In this document: positions 43,560 to 54,803 of the stretch, piece after piece
Layout of the letters: each line of letters begins with the position of its first letter
Numbering within the stretch: position 1 is the stretch's first letter
Source of the DNA: Paenalkalicoccus suaedae
Lineage (GTDB): Bacteria > Bacillota > Bacilli > Bacillales > Salisediminibacteriaceae
NCBI RefSeq assembly: GCF_006965545.2
Contig: NZ_CP041372.2
Coordinates: 1,178,001-1,242,000 of the forward strand
DNA length: 64,000 nucleotides
Direction of reading: 5' to 3'
Notes under the pieces: generated by a model
Database searches by the model: none
Seen by the model: only the letters and a program-made list of their open reading frames with translations
Told to the model about the DNA's origin: nothing
Position numbers and translations under genes: made by a program

Positions 43560-44108
43560 ATGTTAGAGGGAATAGACACCAAGGTATTACCAGCAATTCG
43601 AAACTTAAAGGATATCGATAAGGCATTAAAGACGAATAGCCCTTACGTGATTTTGTTGAACACGCACATCGGACAAATAAAAAGTCTTGTCAAAACGATC
43701 CAACGTAGTGATAAAAAAGTATTGATGCACGCTGACTTAGTCCAGGGATTAAAGAGTGATGAGTACGCAGCGCAGTTTTTATGTCAGGATATTAAGCCTG
43801 ATGGATTAATTTCTACACGAAAAAGCGTTTTACTTACGGCAAAGAAGGCTAATTTAATAACTATACAACGTCTGTTTTTGCTCGATTCCATTGCACTTGA
43901 GTCAAGCTATCAAATGATGAAAACGATTAATCCTGACTGTGTAGAGATCTTACCAGGGATTATTCCGCACATTATTTCGGAAGTATCTAGAGAGACAAAG
44001 ATTCCAGTCATAGCAGGAGGATTAATTCGTTCGAAGGAAGAGGTTCAGGCAGCCTGCAACGCTGGAGCTACTGCCGTCACTACATCTAACCGTGAATTGT
44101 GGGAGTAA
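43560..44108 (+). CDS. glpP: Glycerol uptake operon antiterminator GlpP
   Basis: RNA-binding antiterminator of 182 aa that, with glycerol-3-phosphate, opens the leader terminators of glpFK and glpD. It has a TIM-barrel-like fold with conserved VLMHADLVQGLKSDEYAAQF, KPDGLISTRKSVLLTAKK, VEILPGIIPHII and IPVIAGGLIRSKEEV. Both its expected RNA targets are in this window, upstream of glpF and glpD. Located 36 bases after galM behind GAGGAGGGGTG. Confidence 0.95.
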   Translation: MLEGIDTKVLPAIRNLKDIDKALKTNSPYVILLNTHIGQIKSLVKTIQRSDKKVLMHADLVQGLKSDEYAAQFLCQDIKPDGLISTRKSVLLTAKKANLITIQRLFLLDSIALESSYQMMKTINPDCVEILPGIIPHIISEVSRETKIPVIAGGLIRSKEEVQAACNAGATAVTTSNRELWE

Positions 44109-44123
44109 AATATTAAAAACCCA

Positions 44124-44152
44124 TTGACAACGCTTTCAAAAGCTGTTTTAAT
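44124..44152 (+). promoter_or_regulatory. glpF promoter with overlapping cre site
   Basis: Perfect -35 TTGACA at 44124-44129, 17 bases and TTTAAT at 44147-44152. The cre-like TGACAACGCTTTCA at 44125-44138 (13 of 14 positions) covers the -35 box, so CcpA binding would block RNA polymerase. Confidence 0.72.
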
Positions 44153-44177
44153 TGGGTTAAGTTAATATTTCATTCAT

Positions 44178-44250
44178 GGAGACTATGGAGACCAATGAAT
44201 CTGTTCCGGGTAGCGTACGATGCTCGGCTGCATTTCATTGGTCTTTTTTG
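44178..44250 (+). promoter_or_regulatory. GlpP-responsive leader terminator of glpFK
   Basis: The GGAGA repeat (44178) and GGAGACCA (44187-44194) lead into a stem GACCAATGAA paired with TTTCATTGGTC, followed by TTTTTT at 44243-44248. This is the expected antitermination target of GlpP, ending 25 bases before the glpF ATG. Confidence 0.78.
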
Positions 44251-44274
44251 TCTCTAAAAAGGGAGGGATTTACT

Positions 44275-45120
44275 ATGTCACCATTTTTAGGTGAAGTGTT
44301 TGGTACGATGATCCTTATCATTTTTGGTGCAGGGGTAGTAGCAGGTGTTGTATTGAAGGACACGAAGTCAAGTGGCGCGGGGTGGATCGTTGTCACAGCA
44401 GCATGGGGGCTTGGTGTAGCATTAGGGGTTTATGCAGTTGGTGAAATTAGTGGCGCGCATTTAAATCCAGCAGTTACAGTAGGTTTTGCTCTAGTTGGTG
44501 ATTTTGCATGGGGAGATGTCCCAGCATACATCTTAGCGCAAATGATTGGAGCCATGATTGGTTCAACACTCGTTTATTTCCAGTATTATGCACACTTCAA
44601 TAAAACAGAAGATCAAGGTGCGAAGCTAGGTGTCTTTGCAACATCACCAGCAATTAAGCATTCACCATCTAACTTTTTTAGTGAAGTTTTAGGTACATTC
44701 GTTCTTGTTATCGGTCTTCTTTTTATCGGGGCGAATCAGTTTACAGAAGGATTGAATCCACTTATTGTTGGTTTCTTGATTGTTGCAATCGGTTTATCTT
44801 TAGGTGGTACTACTGGTTACGCAATCAACCCAGCAAGAGACTTGGGTCCACGTATTATGCATGCGCTTTTACCAATTAAGGATAAAGGATCTTCAGAATG
44901 GGGCTATGCATGGATCCCAGTTGCTGGTCCGATTATCGGTGGTGGTCTAGGATCGCTTACGTACGTGGCAATTTTTGAAGGAACGATTCAACCAGCTTTA
45001 TGGATCTTTATCGCGTTATTTGCAGGAGCTGTCGTACTTACTATGATGCTCGAAAAAAAAGACGTCGATTTACAAGACAAAAAGTACGTCGTGCATAACC
45101 CTACTCAGAAAAAAGTTTAA
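44275..45120 (+). CDS. glpF: Glycerol uptake facilitator
   Basis: Aquaglyceroporin of 281 aa with six membrane helices and both pore motifs, NPAVT (SGAHLNPAVTVGF) and NPARD (GYAINPARDLGPR); the aspartate after the second NPAR marks a glycerol channel. The open frame extends upstream, but AAAGGGAGGG is just before ATG 44275, downstream of the leader terminator. It is cotranscribed with glpK. Confidence 0.95.
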   Translation: MSPFLGEVFGTMILIIFGAGVVAGVVLKDTKSSGAGWIVVTAAWGLGVALGVYAVGEISGAHLNPAVTVGFALVGDFAWGDVPAYILAQMIGAMIGSTLVYFQYYAHFNKTEDQGAKLGVFATSPAIKHSPSNFFSEVLGTFVLVIGLLFIGANQFTEGLNPLIVGFLIVAIGLSLGGTTGYAINPARDLGPRIMHALLPIKDKGSSEWGYAWIPVAGPIIGGGLGSLTYVAIFEGTIQPALWIFIALFAGAVVLTMMLEKKDVDLQDKKYVVHNPTQKKV

Positions 45121-46632
<1,512 letters not shown>

Positions 46633-46638
46633 CATTAC

Positions 46639-46667
46639 TTTTACGCTCCTAACTTCTATGTTATAAT
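46639..46667 (+). promoter_or_regulatory. glpD promoter
   Basis: A perfect TATAAT at 46662-46667 with a weak -35 region TTTTAC/TTTACG at 46639-46645. Confidence 0.5.
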
Positions 46668-46690
46668 GAATCTAAATTAATAGAAGGTCT

Positions 46691-46766
46691 GGAGAATAGA
46701 GGGAGACCACGACTAAGGGGCTAACAAACTACTTGTGATGCGCTTCTTACGTTGTGGTCTCTTTTT
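46691..46766 (+). promoter_or_regulatory. GlpP-responsive leader terminator of glpD
   Basis: GGAGA (46691-46695) and GGGAGACCA (46701-46709) match the glpF leader. GAGACCACGAC pairs with GTTGTGGTCTC (46751-46761), followed by TTTTTG. It ends 37 bases before the glpD start. Confidence 0.78.
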
Positions 46767-46802
46767 GTATCTTCAAAAACGCACATAGAGAGGATGTTTA
46801 AG

Positions 46803-48464
46803 ATGGTAAAACCATTTTCAGCGATGCAACGAGAGCGTTATTTAGAGGAGATGTCTAAGCGTGAACTTGATATTTTAATAGTTGGTGGAGGAATCACCGG
46901 AGCTGGTATCGCCTTAGATGCGACTGCACGAGGTCTTAAAACAGGGTTGGTTGAAATGCAGGATTTTGCTGCTGGGACATCAAGTCGTTCAACGAAGCTC
47001 GTACACGGTGGACTACGTTATTTAAAGCAATTAGAATTTAAGATCGTAGCAGAAACAGGGCAAGAGCGTGCGATTGTTTATGAGAATGCTCCTCACGTAA
47101 CGAAGCCCGAGTGGATGCTGTTACCAATCGTTCAAGGTGGGACGTATGGAAAACTTGCTACATCAGTTGGGTTAAAAGTGTATGACACATTAGCAGGTGT
47201 TAAACGTCATGAAAAACGTAATATGTTGAATAAAAAAGAAACGCTAAATATGGAACCATTATTACGAGAAGATAAACTTAAGGGCGGCGGCTATTACGTT
47301 GAATATAAAACGGATGACGCTCGTCTTACGCTCGAAATTATGAAGGAAGCCGTCCATAGAGGTGCGTTAGCTGTTAACTATGCAAAAGCAGAAGAATTAC
47401 TCTATGAAAATGGGAAAGTAGTCGGAGCTAGAATTACGGATCATAGAAGTGGCAAAACCTATGATATCCATGCAAAACAGGTAGTAAACGCTGCGGGCCC
47501 GTGGGTAGACGATCTTCGTGAAAAAGATAAGTCTAAAAAAGGTAAATATCTTCATCTTACAAAAGGCGTCCATATCGTATTAGATTCATCACGCTTCCCA
47601 TTAAAGCAAGCCGTTTACTTTGATACAGAAGATGGACGTATGTGTTTTGCAATCCCAAGGCAAGGGAAGACATATGTCGGCACGACAGATACACATTACA
47701 AAGCAGACATTGCTACTCCTAGAATGACGGAAGCAGATATTGATTATTTAATTGATGCAACAAACTATATGTTCCCAACTGTAAAGGTCACTCGTGGCGA
47801 CGTAGAATCTAGCTGGTCTGGATTACGCCCGCTTATCCATGAAGAGGGTAAGAGTGCCTCAGAAATTTCACGTAAAGACGAAATCTTTGAATCAGACTCG
47901 GGTCTTTTATCAATCGCCGGAGGTAAACTCACAGGCTATCGTAAAATGGCTGAGAGAATCGTCGATATTGTAGCTAAAAAGCAAGGAAATAAGAAAAAGT
48001 GTACAACAGATAAGATTAAGCTTTCGGGTGGAGATATTGGCGGATCAGCGAAGCTATCCTCCTTCGTTCAGAATGCTGTAGATGCAGGCACCACTCTAGG
48101 CTTTACGTTAGATGAAGCGGAGAGACTAGCAACTCTATATGGCTCAAACGTGTCTCGAGTCTATGAGATTGCAGAAACATCTGGAGAAGAAGGAAAGCTA
48201 TACGGCTTGCCTGTAAGTGTTTTTAGTTCACTTCTATATGGAATTGAAGAAGAAATGGTATATTCACCAATTGATTTCTTTAACCGTCGCACGAGCGCGC
48301 TGTTCTTTGATATTGATTTTGTTCAAAAATATAAAGATAACGTAATTAAATACATGGCGAATCGCTTCCAATGGACAGAAGATCAGATTGATTTCCATGT
48401 AACAATGTTAGAGGAAGAGATCTATTACGCGAAGAATCCAGTTGAAACGAAAGAAAAAAATTAA
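46803..48464 (+). CDS. glpD: Aerobic glycerol-3-phosphate dehydrogenase
   Basis: FAD-dependent, membrane-associated enzyme that oxidises glycerol-3-phosphate to dihydroxyacetone phosphate and passes electrons to quinone. The dinucleotide-binding motif ILIVGGGITGAGIALDAT is near the N-terminus; FAAGTSSRSTKLVHGGLRYLKQLEF and SIAGGKLTGYRKMAERIV are typical. ATG 46803 (GAGAGG upstream) gives 553 aa, like B. subtilis GlpD; an in-frame ATG at 46794 is possible. Confidence 0.96.
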   Translation: MVKPFSAMQRERYLEEMSKRELDILIVGGGITGAGIALDATARGLKTGLVEMQDFAAGTSSRSTKLVHGGLRYLKQLEFKIVAETGQERAIVYENAPHVTKPEWMLLPIVQGGTYGKLATSVGLKVYDTLAGVKRHEKRNMLNKKETLNMEPLLREDKLKGGGYYVEYKTDDARLTLEIMKEAVHRGALAVNYAKAEELLYENGKVVGARITDHRSGKTYDIHAKQVVNAAGPWVDDLREKDKSKKGKYLHLTKGVHIVLDSSRFPLKQAVYFDTEDGRMCFAIPRQGKTYVGTTDTHYKADIATPRMTEADIDYLIDATNYMFPTVKVTRGDVESSWSGLRPLIHEEGKSASEISRKDEIFESDSGLLSIAGGKLTGYRKMAERIVDIVAKKQGNKKKCTTDKIKLSGGDIGGSAKLSSFVQNAVDAGTTLGFTLDEAERLATLYGSNVSRVYEIAETSGEEGKLYGLPVSVFSSLLYGIEEEMVYSPIDFFNRRTSALFFDIDFVQKYKDNVIKYMANRFQWTEDQIDFHVTMLEEEIYYAKNPVETKEKN

Positions 48465-48538
48465 CTGTAAGCCCTTTACTAAACTCTCCCAAATGCGTAT
48501 AACTAAAGTATACGTCACGACGGAGGGGGATTATAAAA

Positions 48539-50272
48539 ATGGATTACAAGAAGCATTATGAAAGATGGAACCAGAAGCAGGAGATTGATGCATCTATTGC
48601 TACCGAGTTAAAGGCTATGTCTGATGATGAAAAACTGCTTGAGGATAGCTTTTACAAAAACTTAGAATTTGGTACAGGTGGTATGCGTGGGGAAATCGGT
48701 CCAGGCACAAACAGGATGAATGTGTATACGATCCGTAAAGCAGCGCAAGGTCTGGCAGAATTTATTAAAGAAGCTGGAGAAGACGCAGTGAAGCGTGGTG
48801 CCGTTATTGCCTATGATAATCGCAGAATGTCTAAAGAATTTGCGATTGAAGCGGCAGCGACACTTGGACAAAATGGTATTAAAACATATGTCTTTAAAGA
48901 GCTTCGCCCAACTCCAGAGCTATCTTTTGCAGTAAGAGAGCTCCAGACCTTTACGGGTGCCATGATAACAGCAAGTCATAATCCACCTGAGTACAATGGA
49001 TTTAAAGTGTATGGAGAAGATGGCGCCCAAATGATCCCTGAGGACGCTGACCGACTCATCGCACACGTGAACGCAGTGGCTGATGAGTTGGATGTACATA
49101 CTGGAGATCCAAAGGATCTAGAAGCATCTGGTCTCTTAGAATGGGTGCTCGAAGATATTGATCGTGCTTATTTTGATAAACTCCAAACAGTGACAATTGA
49201 TCATGATCTTATTAAAAAACATGGAGATGATCTGTCTATCGTTTTTACACCACTTCATGGAACGGCGTTAAAGCCAATGACAGAGGGACTTTCTCAAGCA
49301 GGTTTTACGAACGTTTATGTGGTGGAAGAGCAAGCCCAGCCAGATACAGAATTCAGTACGGTAGCATCGCCAAATCCTGAAGAGCCTAAAGCATTTGAAT
49401 ATGCGATTAAGCTAGGTAAGCAAAAGGATGCCGACTTATTAATTGCTACAGACCCAGACGCAGACCGAGTGGGGCTTGCGGTTAAGAATCTGTCAGGAGA
49501 CTATCAAGTTCTCACAGGTAACCAAACAGGAGCACTTCTACTCGATTACCTTTTGATGAAGAAAAAAGAGCTTGGAACGCTTCCTAACAATGGTGTTATG
49601 ATTAAAACTATCGTAACATCTGAGCTTGGTCGCACAATTGCTGATCACTATGATGTTGCAACCTTAGATGTTCTAACTGGATTTAAATTTATTGGAGAAA
49701 AGATTCGTGAGTTTGAATCAACTTCCGAGTATAGCTTCTTATACGGATACGAAGAGAGCTTTGGCTATTTAATCGAAGCGTTTGCCCGCGATAAAGATGC
49801 TATTCAGCCAGGAATTTTAGCAGCCGAACTCGCGGCTTACTATAAGTCGCAAGGTCTTACTATGTATGAAGGCTTACAAGCATTATATAAAAAATACGGA
49901 TATTATTTTGAAGACCTTGCTTCCTTTACATTTAAAGGAAAAGAGGGTGCTGAAAAAATACAGCGTATTATGAACGTTTTTCGAGACGATGTTGTTCAAG
50001 GTACACTTCCGGGCGGTGTCGAATTCGTAGAAGATTATCAACGTTCGACTCGAACATTTATTAATAAAGATCAAGAAGAAGTCATTACTCTTCCAAAGTC
50101 AAATGTCTTGAAACTCTTCTTGAGTGACGGGTCTTGGTATTGTTTAAGACCTTCTGGAACAGAACCAAAAATTAAGTGTTATTTTGGTGTTCAGGCAGAG
50201 TCGGAAGCTCTAGCTTTAGAAAAGCTCGGGGAGATCAAACAAAGCGTGCTTAAGAAGCTTGAAGCAATTTAA
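48539..50272 (+). CDS. pgcA: Phosphoglucomutase (phospho-sugar mutase)
   Basis: It interconverts glucose-1- and glucose-6-phosphate. The 577-aa protein has four domains. The phosphoserine loop is TASHNPPEYNGFKVY, the metal loop DPDADRVGLAV, the sugar loop GYEESFGYL and the phosphate loop RPSGTEPKIKCY. GGAGGGGG precedes the ATG. Its position after glpD matches B. subtilis pgcA. It links glycogen and maltodextrin use with glycolysis and supplies UDP-glucose for wall polymers. Confidence 0.95.
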   Translation: MDYKKHYERWNQKQEIDASIATELKAMSDDEKLLEDSFYKNLEFGTGGMRGEIGPGTNRMNVYTIRKAAQGLAEFIKEAGEDAVKRGAVIAYDNRRMSKEFAIEAAATLGQNGIKTYVFKELRPTPELSFAVRELQTFTGAMITASHNPPEYNGFKVYGEDGAQMIPEDADRLIAHVNAVADELDVHTGDPKDLEASGLLEWVLEDIDRAYFDKLQTVTIDHDLIKKHGDDLSIVFTPLHGTALKPMTEGLSQAGFTNVYVVEEQAQPDTEFSTVASPNPEEPKAFEYAIKLGKQKDADLLIATDPDADRVGLAVKNLSGDYQVLTGNQTGALLLDYLLMKKKELGTLPNNGVMIKTIVTSELGRTIADHYDVATLDVLTGFKFIGEKIREFESTSEYSFLYGYEESFGYLIEAFARDKDAIQPGILAAELAAYYKSQGLTMYEGLQALYKKYGYYFEDLASFTFKGKEGAEKIQRIMNVFRDDVVQGTLPGGVEFVEDYQRSTRTFINKDQEEVITLPKSNVLKLFLSDGSWYCLRPSGTEPKIKCYFGVQAESEALALEKLGEIKQSVLKKLEAI

Positions 50273-50277
50273 TAGAT

Positions 50278-50317
50278 AACGAAGGACGTCTCAATTAGTT
50301 TTGAGACGTCCTTCGTT
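50278..50317 (+). terminator. Perfect 17-bp inverted repeat after pgcA
   Basis: AACGAAGGACGTCTCAA and its exact complement enclose a six-base loop. It is followed by CATATAG, so there is no U-tract. It may be a 3'-end stabiliser or factor-dependent stop. Confidence 0.55.
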
Positions 50318-50439
50318 CATATAGCATAAGAAGTAAAAAAATCTAGCCCAAATCAAGGCAAATTAGTATAGTATTGCGCACAAAATATGGTAGACTGACA
50401 AAAACAAGAAAGAAAATTTCAGGATAAAGGTGAGCTCTC

Positions 50440-50640
50440 ATGAGGAAGGATGATTTAACTGCACAGATTGAAAGGAAGCGAAAAGAAATGATGGAGTTAG
50501 CTAACAAACACGGCTTTACCTCGTCGAAGGCTTTAGAGCTTAGCCAAGATCTAGATCAACTAATCAATCTTCGTATTAAAGAATCTCATCCCTCTAATAA
50601 GCAAGACGATCCACTGAAAGAGACACCGTTATTGCCTTAA
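50440..50640 (+). CDS. Spo0E-like aspartyl-phosphatase
   Basis: A two-helix peptide of 66 aa. The Spo0E-family signature S-Q-D-L-D-x-L-I-N is present in LELSQDLDQLINLRIKE. Family members dephosphorylate Spo0A-P and delay sporulation, so it would oppose the sporulation-type kinase encoded at 16783-18603. AAAGGTGAG precedes ATG 50440. It is monocistronic, with its own strong terminator. Confidence 0.85.
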   Translation: MRKDDLTAQIERKRKEMMELANKHGFTSSKALELSQDLDQLINLRIKESHPSNKQDDPLKETPLLP

Positions 50641-50677
50641 TTCGTATACGTTTCATTTCAAAAGTTACTGTGCAAAG

Positions 50678-50724
50678 AAAAGAAGCGTGTAAAAGTCTTG
50701 AAGACTTTTACACGCTTCTTTTTG
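50678..50724. terminator. Strong terminator shared by spo0E-like gene and prfC
   Basis: Arms AGAAGCGTGTAAAAGTCTT and AAGACTTTTACACGCTTCT are perfect 19-mers separated by one base. T-rich tails occur in both directions (TTTTTG on plus, TTCTTTTCTTT on minus). Confidence 0.8.
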
Positions 50725-50742
50725 TTTTCGTTCTAAAGTCGA

Positions 50743-52290
50743 CTATTCAAGAATATCCCAGCCAGTAGCAAGTTGTAGATCTGGATTCTTATCTTGGAAC
50801 CATCGCAGAGCAAATTCATTCTCAAACAAGAGAACAGGGCGCTTCTGCTGGTCTTCTACAAGCATTTTGCGACTATCCGTCATATTGTCCTTTAATTCGC
50901 CTTTCGTTACCCAGCGGGCAAGCTCGTGGCTCATATAGGAGAACTCAATATCGACGTTATATTCGTTTTTCATTCGGTATTCAAATACTTGGAACTGCAG
51001 ATCACCGACGGCACCAATAATATAATCCTCGAAATATGGAGTCTTATACAATTGAATCGTACCCTCTTGTACTAATTGCTCAATCCCTTTGTGATACTGC
51101 TTGTGCTTCAATGCATTTTTTGCCGTGATTTTGGCAAATTTCTCAGGTGGGAACTGAGGCATTTCTTCGTATTGAATACGATCTTGTCCAGTACAAATGG
51201 TGTCTCCAACTTTGAAGTTACCAGAATCGTAGAGACCTACAATATCTCCTGGCATAGCTGCATCAACTGTTTCTCTTTCAGATGCAAAGAAAGAAGAGGA
51301 TTGGTTAAGCTTCATCTTTTTACCAGTGCGCGATAGTACCACTTCCATACCACGCTCGAAGGAGCCAGAACATACACGTAAGAACGCAATACGATCACGG
51401 TGATTTGGATTCATATTCGCTTGGATTTTAAAGACAAATCCACTGAAGTCTTTATTATCAGGAGCAACAAGCTCTCCTGAAGCACGTCTTGGTTGAGGCT
51501 CAGCAGCAAGCTTAACGAATTGATCTAAGAACGACTGAACGCCAAAGCTTGATAGAGCACTACCGAAGAAAACAGGTGTTAATTCTCCGTTTTGCACCTT
51601 TTCCATCGTAAATTCATTCCCTGCTTCTTCTAAAAGCATGATTTCTTCTTCGAGTGTTTCGCGCTCGTGATCTGCTAATTGAGTAGCTTCTTTATAAGGT
51701 ATAACTGTTCGTTCGTGATCCTCGTTATATACCTCGACAGTATCGTCTGGGATGCTATAAATACCGCTTAGACGTTTTCCCATTCCGATTGGCCAATTCA
51801 TTGGGTATGTTTCCATTTCAAGTGTTTCTTCGATTTCGGCTAAAAGGTCTAACGGCTCTTTTCCTTCACGGTCAAGCTTATTGATAAACGTAAGAATAGG
51901 AATTCCTCTCATACGACAAACCTTAAATAGTTTTAACGTCTGTGCCTCAATTCCTTTTACGCTATCAATAACCATGACAGCAGTATCTACTGCAGTTAGT
52001 GTACGATACGTATCTTCACTGAAGTCCTCGTGTCCTGGGGTATCTAATATATTGATTTGTACGTCTTTATAATGAAGTTGCATCACACTGGATGTAACAG
52101 AGATTCCGCGCTGTTTCTCAATTTCCATCCAGTCAGAAGTGGCAAACTTGCCTGATTTTTTACCTTTTACTGTACCTGCACTACGAATTCCACCACCGAG
52201 TAAAAGTACTTTTTCTGTCAGTGTCGTTTTTCCGGCGTCAGGGTGAGAAATAATTGCAAATGTTTTTCTTGGTAAGACATTGCTCATCAT
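50743..52290 (-). CDS. prfC: Peptide chain release factor 3
   Basis: Translational GTPase that recycles RF1 and RF2 after peptide release. G1 is [17 protein letters not shown]3 is [15 protein letters not shown]4 is NKLDR, and the switch region [11 protein letters not shown] is present. The length is 515 aa. ATG 52290 (AAAGGAA upstream) is chosen over the open frame from 52335. RF3 is patchily present among Bacilli and is absent from B. subtilis as I recall. Confidence 0.95.
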   Translation of the reverse strand: MMSNVLPRKTFAIISHPDAGKTTLTEKVLLLGGGIRSAGTVKGKKSGKFATSDWMEIEKQRGISVTSSVMQLHYKDVQINILDTPGHEDFSEDTYRTLTAVDTAVMVIDSVKGIEAQTLKLFKVCRMRGIPILTFINKLDREGKEPLDLLAEIEETLEMETYPMNWPIGMGKRLSGIYSIPDDTVEVYNEDHERTVIPYKEATQLADHERETLEEEIMLLEEAGNEFTMEKVQNGELTPVFFGSALSSFGVQSFLDQFVKLAAEPQPRRASGELVAPDNKDFSGFVFKIQANMNPNHRDRIAFLRVCSGSFERGMEVVLSRTGKKMKLNQSSSFFASERETVDAAMPGDIVGLYDSGNFKVGDTICTGQDRIQYEEMPQFPPEKFAKITAKNALKHKQYHKGIEQLVQEGTIQLYKTPYFEDYIIGAVGDLQFQVFEYRMKNEYNVDIEFSYMSHELARWVTKGELKDNMTDSRKMLVEDQQKRPVLLFENEFALRWFQDKNPDLQLATGWDILE

Positions 52291-52399
52291 GCATTTCCTT
52301 TCTGTCGATAAATTTAATCGCTCGTAAGTATCCAATATTTGATTATATCAAAGCTGAAGGGAGAAAGCGAGGTTAAGTTATAGAAATTCTAGTGCAGAG

Positions 52400-52602
52400 A
52401 GACCTAGAGAACAGAGGGGAAAAAGGAATAGATACAAGGTAGGTGAAGAAACAAACAAGGTGGTCATGGTCAAAGGTGCAAAGGAGAAGCGAAGGAGTAA
52501 ACAGTGTGGTCGGAGACACAAAGGAGAGGCAAAGGAACAAAAGAGGTTCGAAGAGGAACAAACAAGATGACCGGAAGCACAAACAAGGCATAAAGTAGTC
52601 AT
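52400..52602 (+). repeat. Purine-rich decayed tandem repeat island
   Basis: The 405-base gap between prfC and leuD holds about 200 bases in which the plus strand is mostly A and G. Related units recur, each beginning AACA at 52454, 52500, 52536 and 52561 (spacing 46, 36 and 25). Shared words include GGTGGTC, TGTGGTCGGAGACACAAAGG, AAAGGAGAGGCAAAGGA and CCGGAAGCACAAACAAGGC. Two overlapping minus-strand frames (52373-52591, 52378-52632) translate as Leu/Ser/Cys/Phe-rich low-complexity sequence and have no ribosome site, so they are rejected as genes. Confidence 0.6.
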
Positions 52603-52611
52603 CAAAACACT

Positions 52612-52653
52612 AAAAACAAAAACGACCCTCACACAAAGAAGCGTGAGGGTCGC
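52612..52653 (-). terminator. Terminator of the ilv-leu operon
   Basis: On the minus strand, CGACCCTCAC/GTGAGGGTCG is followed by a T-rich tail TTTTTGTTTTT, 40 bases after the leuD stop. Confidence 0.85.
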
Positions 52654-52695
52654 TAAACATCATAGAAGCGTATTCTTCTTATCAGTCACAGAACC

Positions 52696-53295
52696 TTAAG
52701 AAGATACCGTCTCTGATCGTTTTTCTTCAAATGCAGCAATTTTATCATCGTGTGTTAATGTAACAGCAATTTCATCCCAACCGTTTAACAGCATCTCGCG
52801 AAGGTAAGGAACAAGTGTGAAGGAGGCGCTAAAGCCTTCATTATCTCGAATTTCTTCTGCTTCTAAATCTACTTCTAACTGATAGCTTTGATTCTCTGCT
52901 TTTTTAACTAACTCAGCTACTTTTTCTTCTGATAAAACGATCGGTAGGATCCCATTTTTAGAGCAGTTATTATAAAAGATATCAGCAAAACTTGGCGCAA
53001 TAATGACTTTAAATCCGAAGTCCTGTAAGGACCATGGTGCGTGCTCACGTGAGGAGCCACAGCCGAAGTTCTCACCAGCTACTAAGATGGATGCACCCTC
53101 ATACTTCGGTTGATTCAGAGTGAAGTCCTCACGGAGTGAACCATCGTCATGAAAACGCCAGTTATAAAAGAGAAATTGACCGAAGCCCTGGCGTTCAATT
53201 CGCTTAAGGAATTGCTTAGGAATAATTTGGTCCGTGTCAATGTTTGAGCGGTTTAGCGGATAGACTAAACCGGTGTGCTGTCTAATTGGTTCCAT
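52696..53295 (-). CDS. leuD: 3-isopropylmalate dehydratase small subunit
   Basis: Swivel-domain subunit of isopropylmalate isomerase, 199 aa, with [13 protein letters not shown] and [17 protein letters not shown]. It completes the LeuC active site. It follows leuC by 19 bases and is the last gene of the operon. Confidence 0.96.
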   Translation of the reverse strand: MEPIRQHTGLVYPLNRSNIDTDQIIPKQFLKRIERQGFGQFLFYNWRFHDDGSLREDFTLNQPKYEGASILVAGENFGCGSSREHAPWSLQDFGFKVIIAPSFADIFYNNCSKNGILPIVLSEEKVAELVKKAENQSYQLEVDLEAEEIRDNEGFSASFTLVPYLREMLLNGWDEIAVTLTHDDKIAAFEEKRSETVSS

Positions 53296-53314
53296 ATATA
53301 GTCTCCTTTCCGCT

Positions 53315-54730
53315 TTAGACCGGTGTGCTCATCATGTGTCTGACGTCTACAAACTTACCTTCGATTGCAGCTGCAGCAGCCATTTCGGGTGCTACTAGGT
53401 GCGTTCTAGCACCATTACCTTGACGACCTTCAAAGTTACGGTTCGAAGTGGAGGCGCAGCGCTCTCCTGCTGGAACAACATCGTCATTCATTGCTAGACA
53501 CATACTACAGCCTGCGTCACGCCATTCAAAGCCTGCATCTGTAAAGATTTTATCGAGACCAAGTGCTTCTGCATCCTTTTTCACCGTTTGTGAGCCAGGT
53601 ACGACAAGAGCTCTTACACCCTCATGAACGTGCTTCCCCTCAATGATTTTAGCCGCTCTTTGTAGATCACTTAGACGAGAGTTTGTGCAGGATCCAATGA
53701 ATACGTGCTGAATGGGGATAGAGGTGATAGGCTGATTAGCTTCGAGCCCCATGTAAGCAAGTGCTCGTTCAATTTCTTCTCTATCCGCGTCAGATGTTGC
53801 TGACTCTGGAGAAGGGACGTTCCCACTAACTGGTAAACACATGCTTGGATTTGTTCCCCATGTGACCTGTGGCTCAATTTCCCAAGCGTCAATTTCGACT
53901 TGCTCGTCGTAAATAGCACCTTCATCTGTCGCAAGAGCTTTCCATTCCTCTACTATCGCATCGTAGTCATCACCTTTAGGTACATGTCTTTTTCCTTTAA
54001 GAAACTCAAATGTCGTTTCGTCAGGACTAATGAGACCGGCACGCGCTCCAGCTTCGATCGACATGTTACAAATCGTCATACGTTCTTCCATTGTTAAGTC
54101 TCGAATCGCTTCACCTGTGTATTCCAACACGTGACCTGTACCGAAGCGAACGCCAAACTTGCCAATAATAGCTAGAATTAAGTCCTTTGCCGTGACACCA
54201 GGTCCTAACTTTCCATTAACCTGTACTTTCATTGTCTTTGGCTTAGCCTGCCATATTGTTTGCGTTGCGAGCACGTGCTCTACTTCTGATGTCCCAATAC
54301 CGAAGGCAAGTGCACCAAATGCTCCGTGAGTAGAAGTATGAGAGTCACCGCAAACAATCGTTTTACCAGGATGCGTGAGACCAAGCTCTGGACCAATAAC
54401 GTGGACGATACCTTGATCAGGGTGATGAATATCAGCGAGCGTTACTCCAAATTCCTCACAGTTTGTTTGAAGTGTCTCCATTTGCTTTCTGGAAATAGGA
54501 TCACTAATGAAATGACGAGCAATTGTTGGAACGTTATGATCCATCGTTGCAAAAGTTCTGTCAGGGCGACGTACCTGTCTATTTTTCATCCGTAAGCCTT
54601 CAAATGCTTGCGGAGAGGTAACCTCGTGGACAAGATGTAGATCAATATAAAGTAGGTCTGGTTTATTTGCTTCTTGATGGACAATATGTTTTTCCCATAT
54701 CTTTTCGATAATCGTTTTTGGCTGTGCCAT
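53315..54730 (-). CDS. leuC: 3-isopropylmalate dehydratase large subunit
   Basis: Aconitase-family [4Fe-4S] subunit that isomerises 2- to 3-isopropylmalate, 471 aa. It has [40 protein letters not shown] with one cluster cysteine and [11 protein letters not shown] with the other two. ATG 54730 with AAGGAG upstream is used instead of the open frame at 54799. Confidence 0.96.
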   Translation of the reverse strand: MAQPKTIIEKIWEKHIVHQEANKPDLLYIDLHLVHEVTSPQAFEGLRMKNRQVRRPDRTFATMDHNVPTIARHFISDPISRKQMETLQTNCEEFGVTLADIHHPDQGIVHVIGPELGLTHPGKTIVCGDSHTSTHGAFGALAFGIGTSEVEHVLATQTIWQAKPKTMKVQVNGKLGPGVTAKDLILAIIGKFGVRFGTGHVLEYTGEAIRDLTMEERMTICNMSIEAGARAGLISPDETTFEFLKGKRHVPKGDDYDAIVEEWKALATDEGAIYDEQVEIDAWEIEPQVTWGTNPSMCLPVSGNVPSPESATSDADREEIERALAYMGLEANQPITSIPIQHVFIGSCTNSRLSDLQRAAKIIEGKHVHEGVRALVVPGSQTVKKDAEALGLDKIFTDAGFEWRDAGCSMCLAMNDDVVPAGERCASTSNRNFEGRQGNGARTHLVAPEMAAAAAIEGKFVDVRHMMSTPV

Positions 54731-54803
54731 GCTGTTCACTCCTTGACGTCTAAAGTCATGATCTAAAAAAAGAAGAGGGGAGAGCTGCTCTCCCCACAAG
54801 ATA

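Noticed and set aside
50278-50317. Inverted repeat as a mobile-element end
   Set aside because: No partner copy, transposase or target duplication is visible nearby; it fits a transcript 3' end.
52373-52632. Two minus-strand frames of Leu/Cys/Ser/Phe-rich protein
   Set aside because: They translate the purine-rich repeat; two overlapping frames look equally open and neither has a ribosome site.
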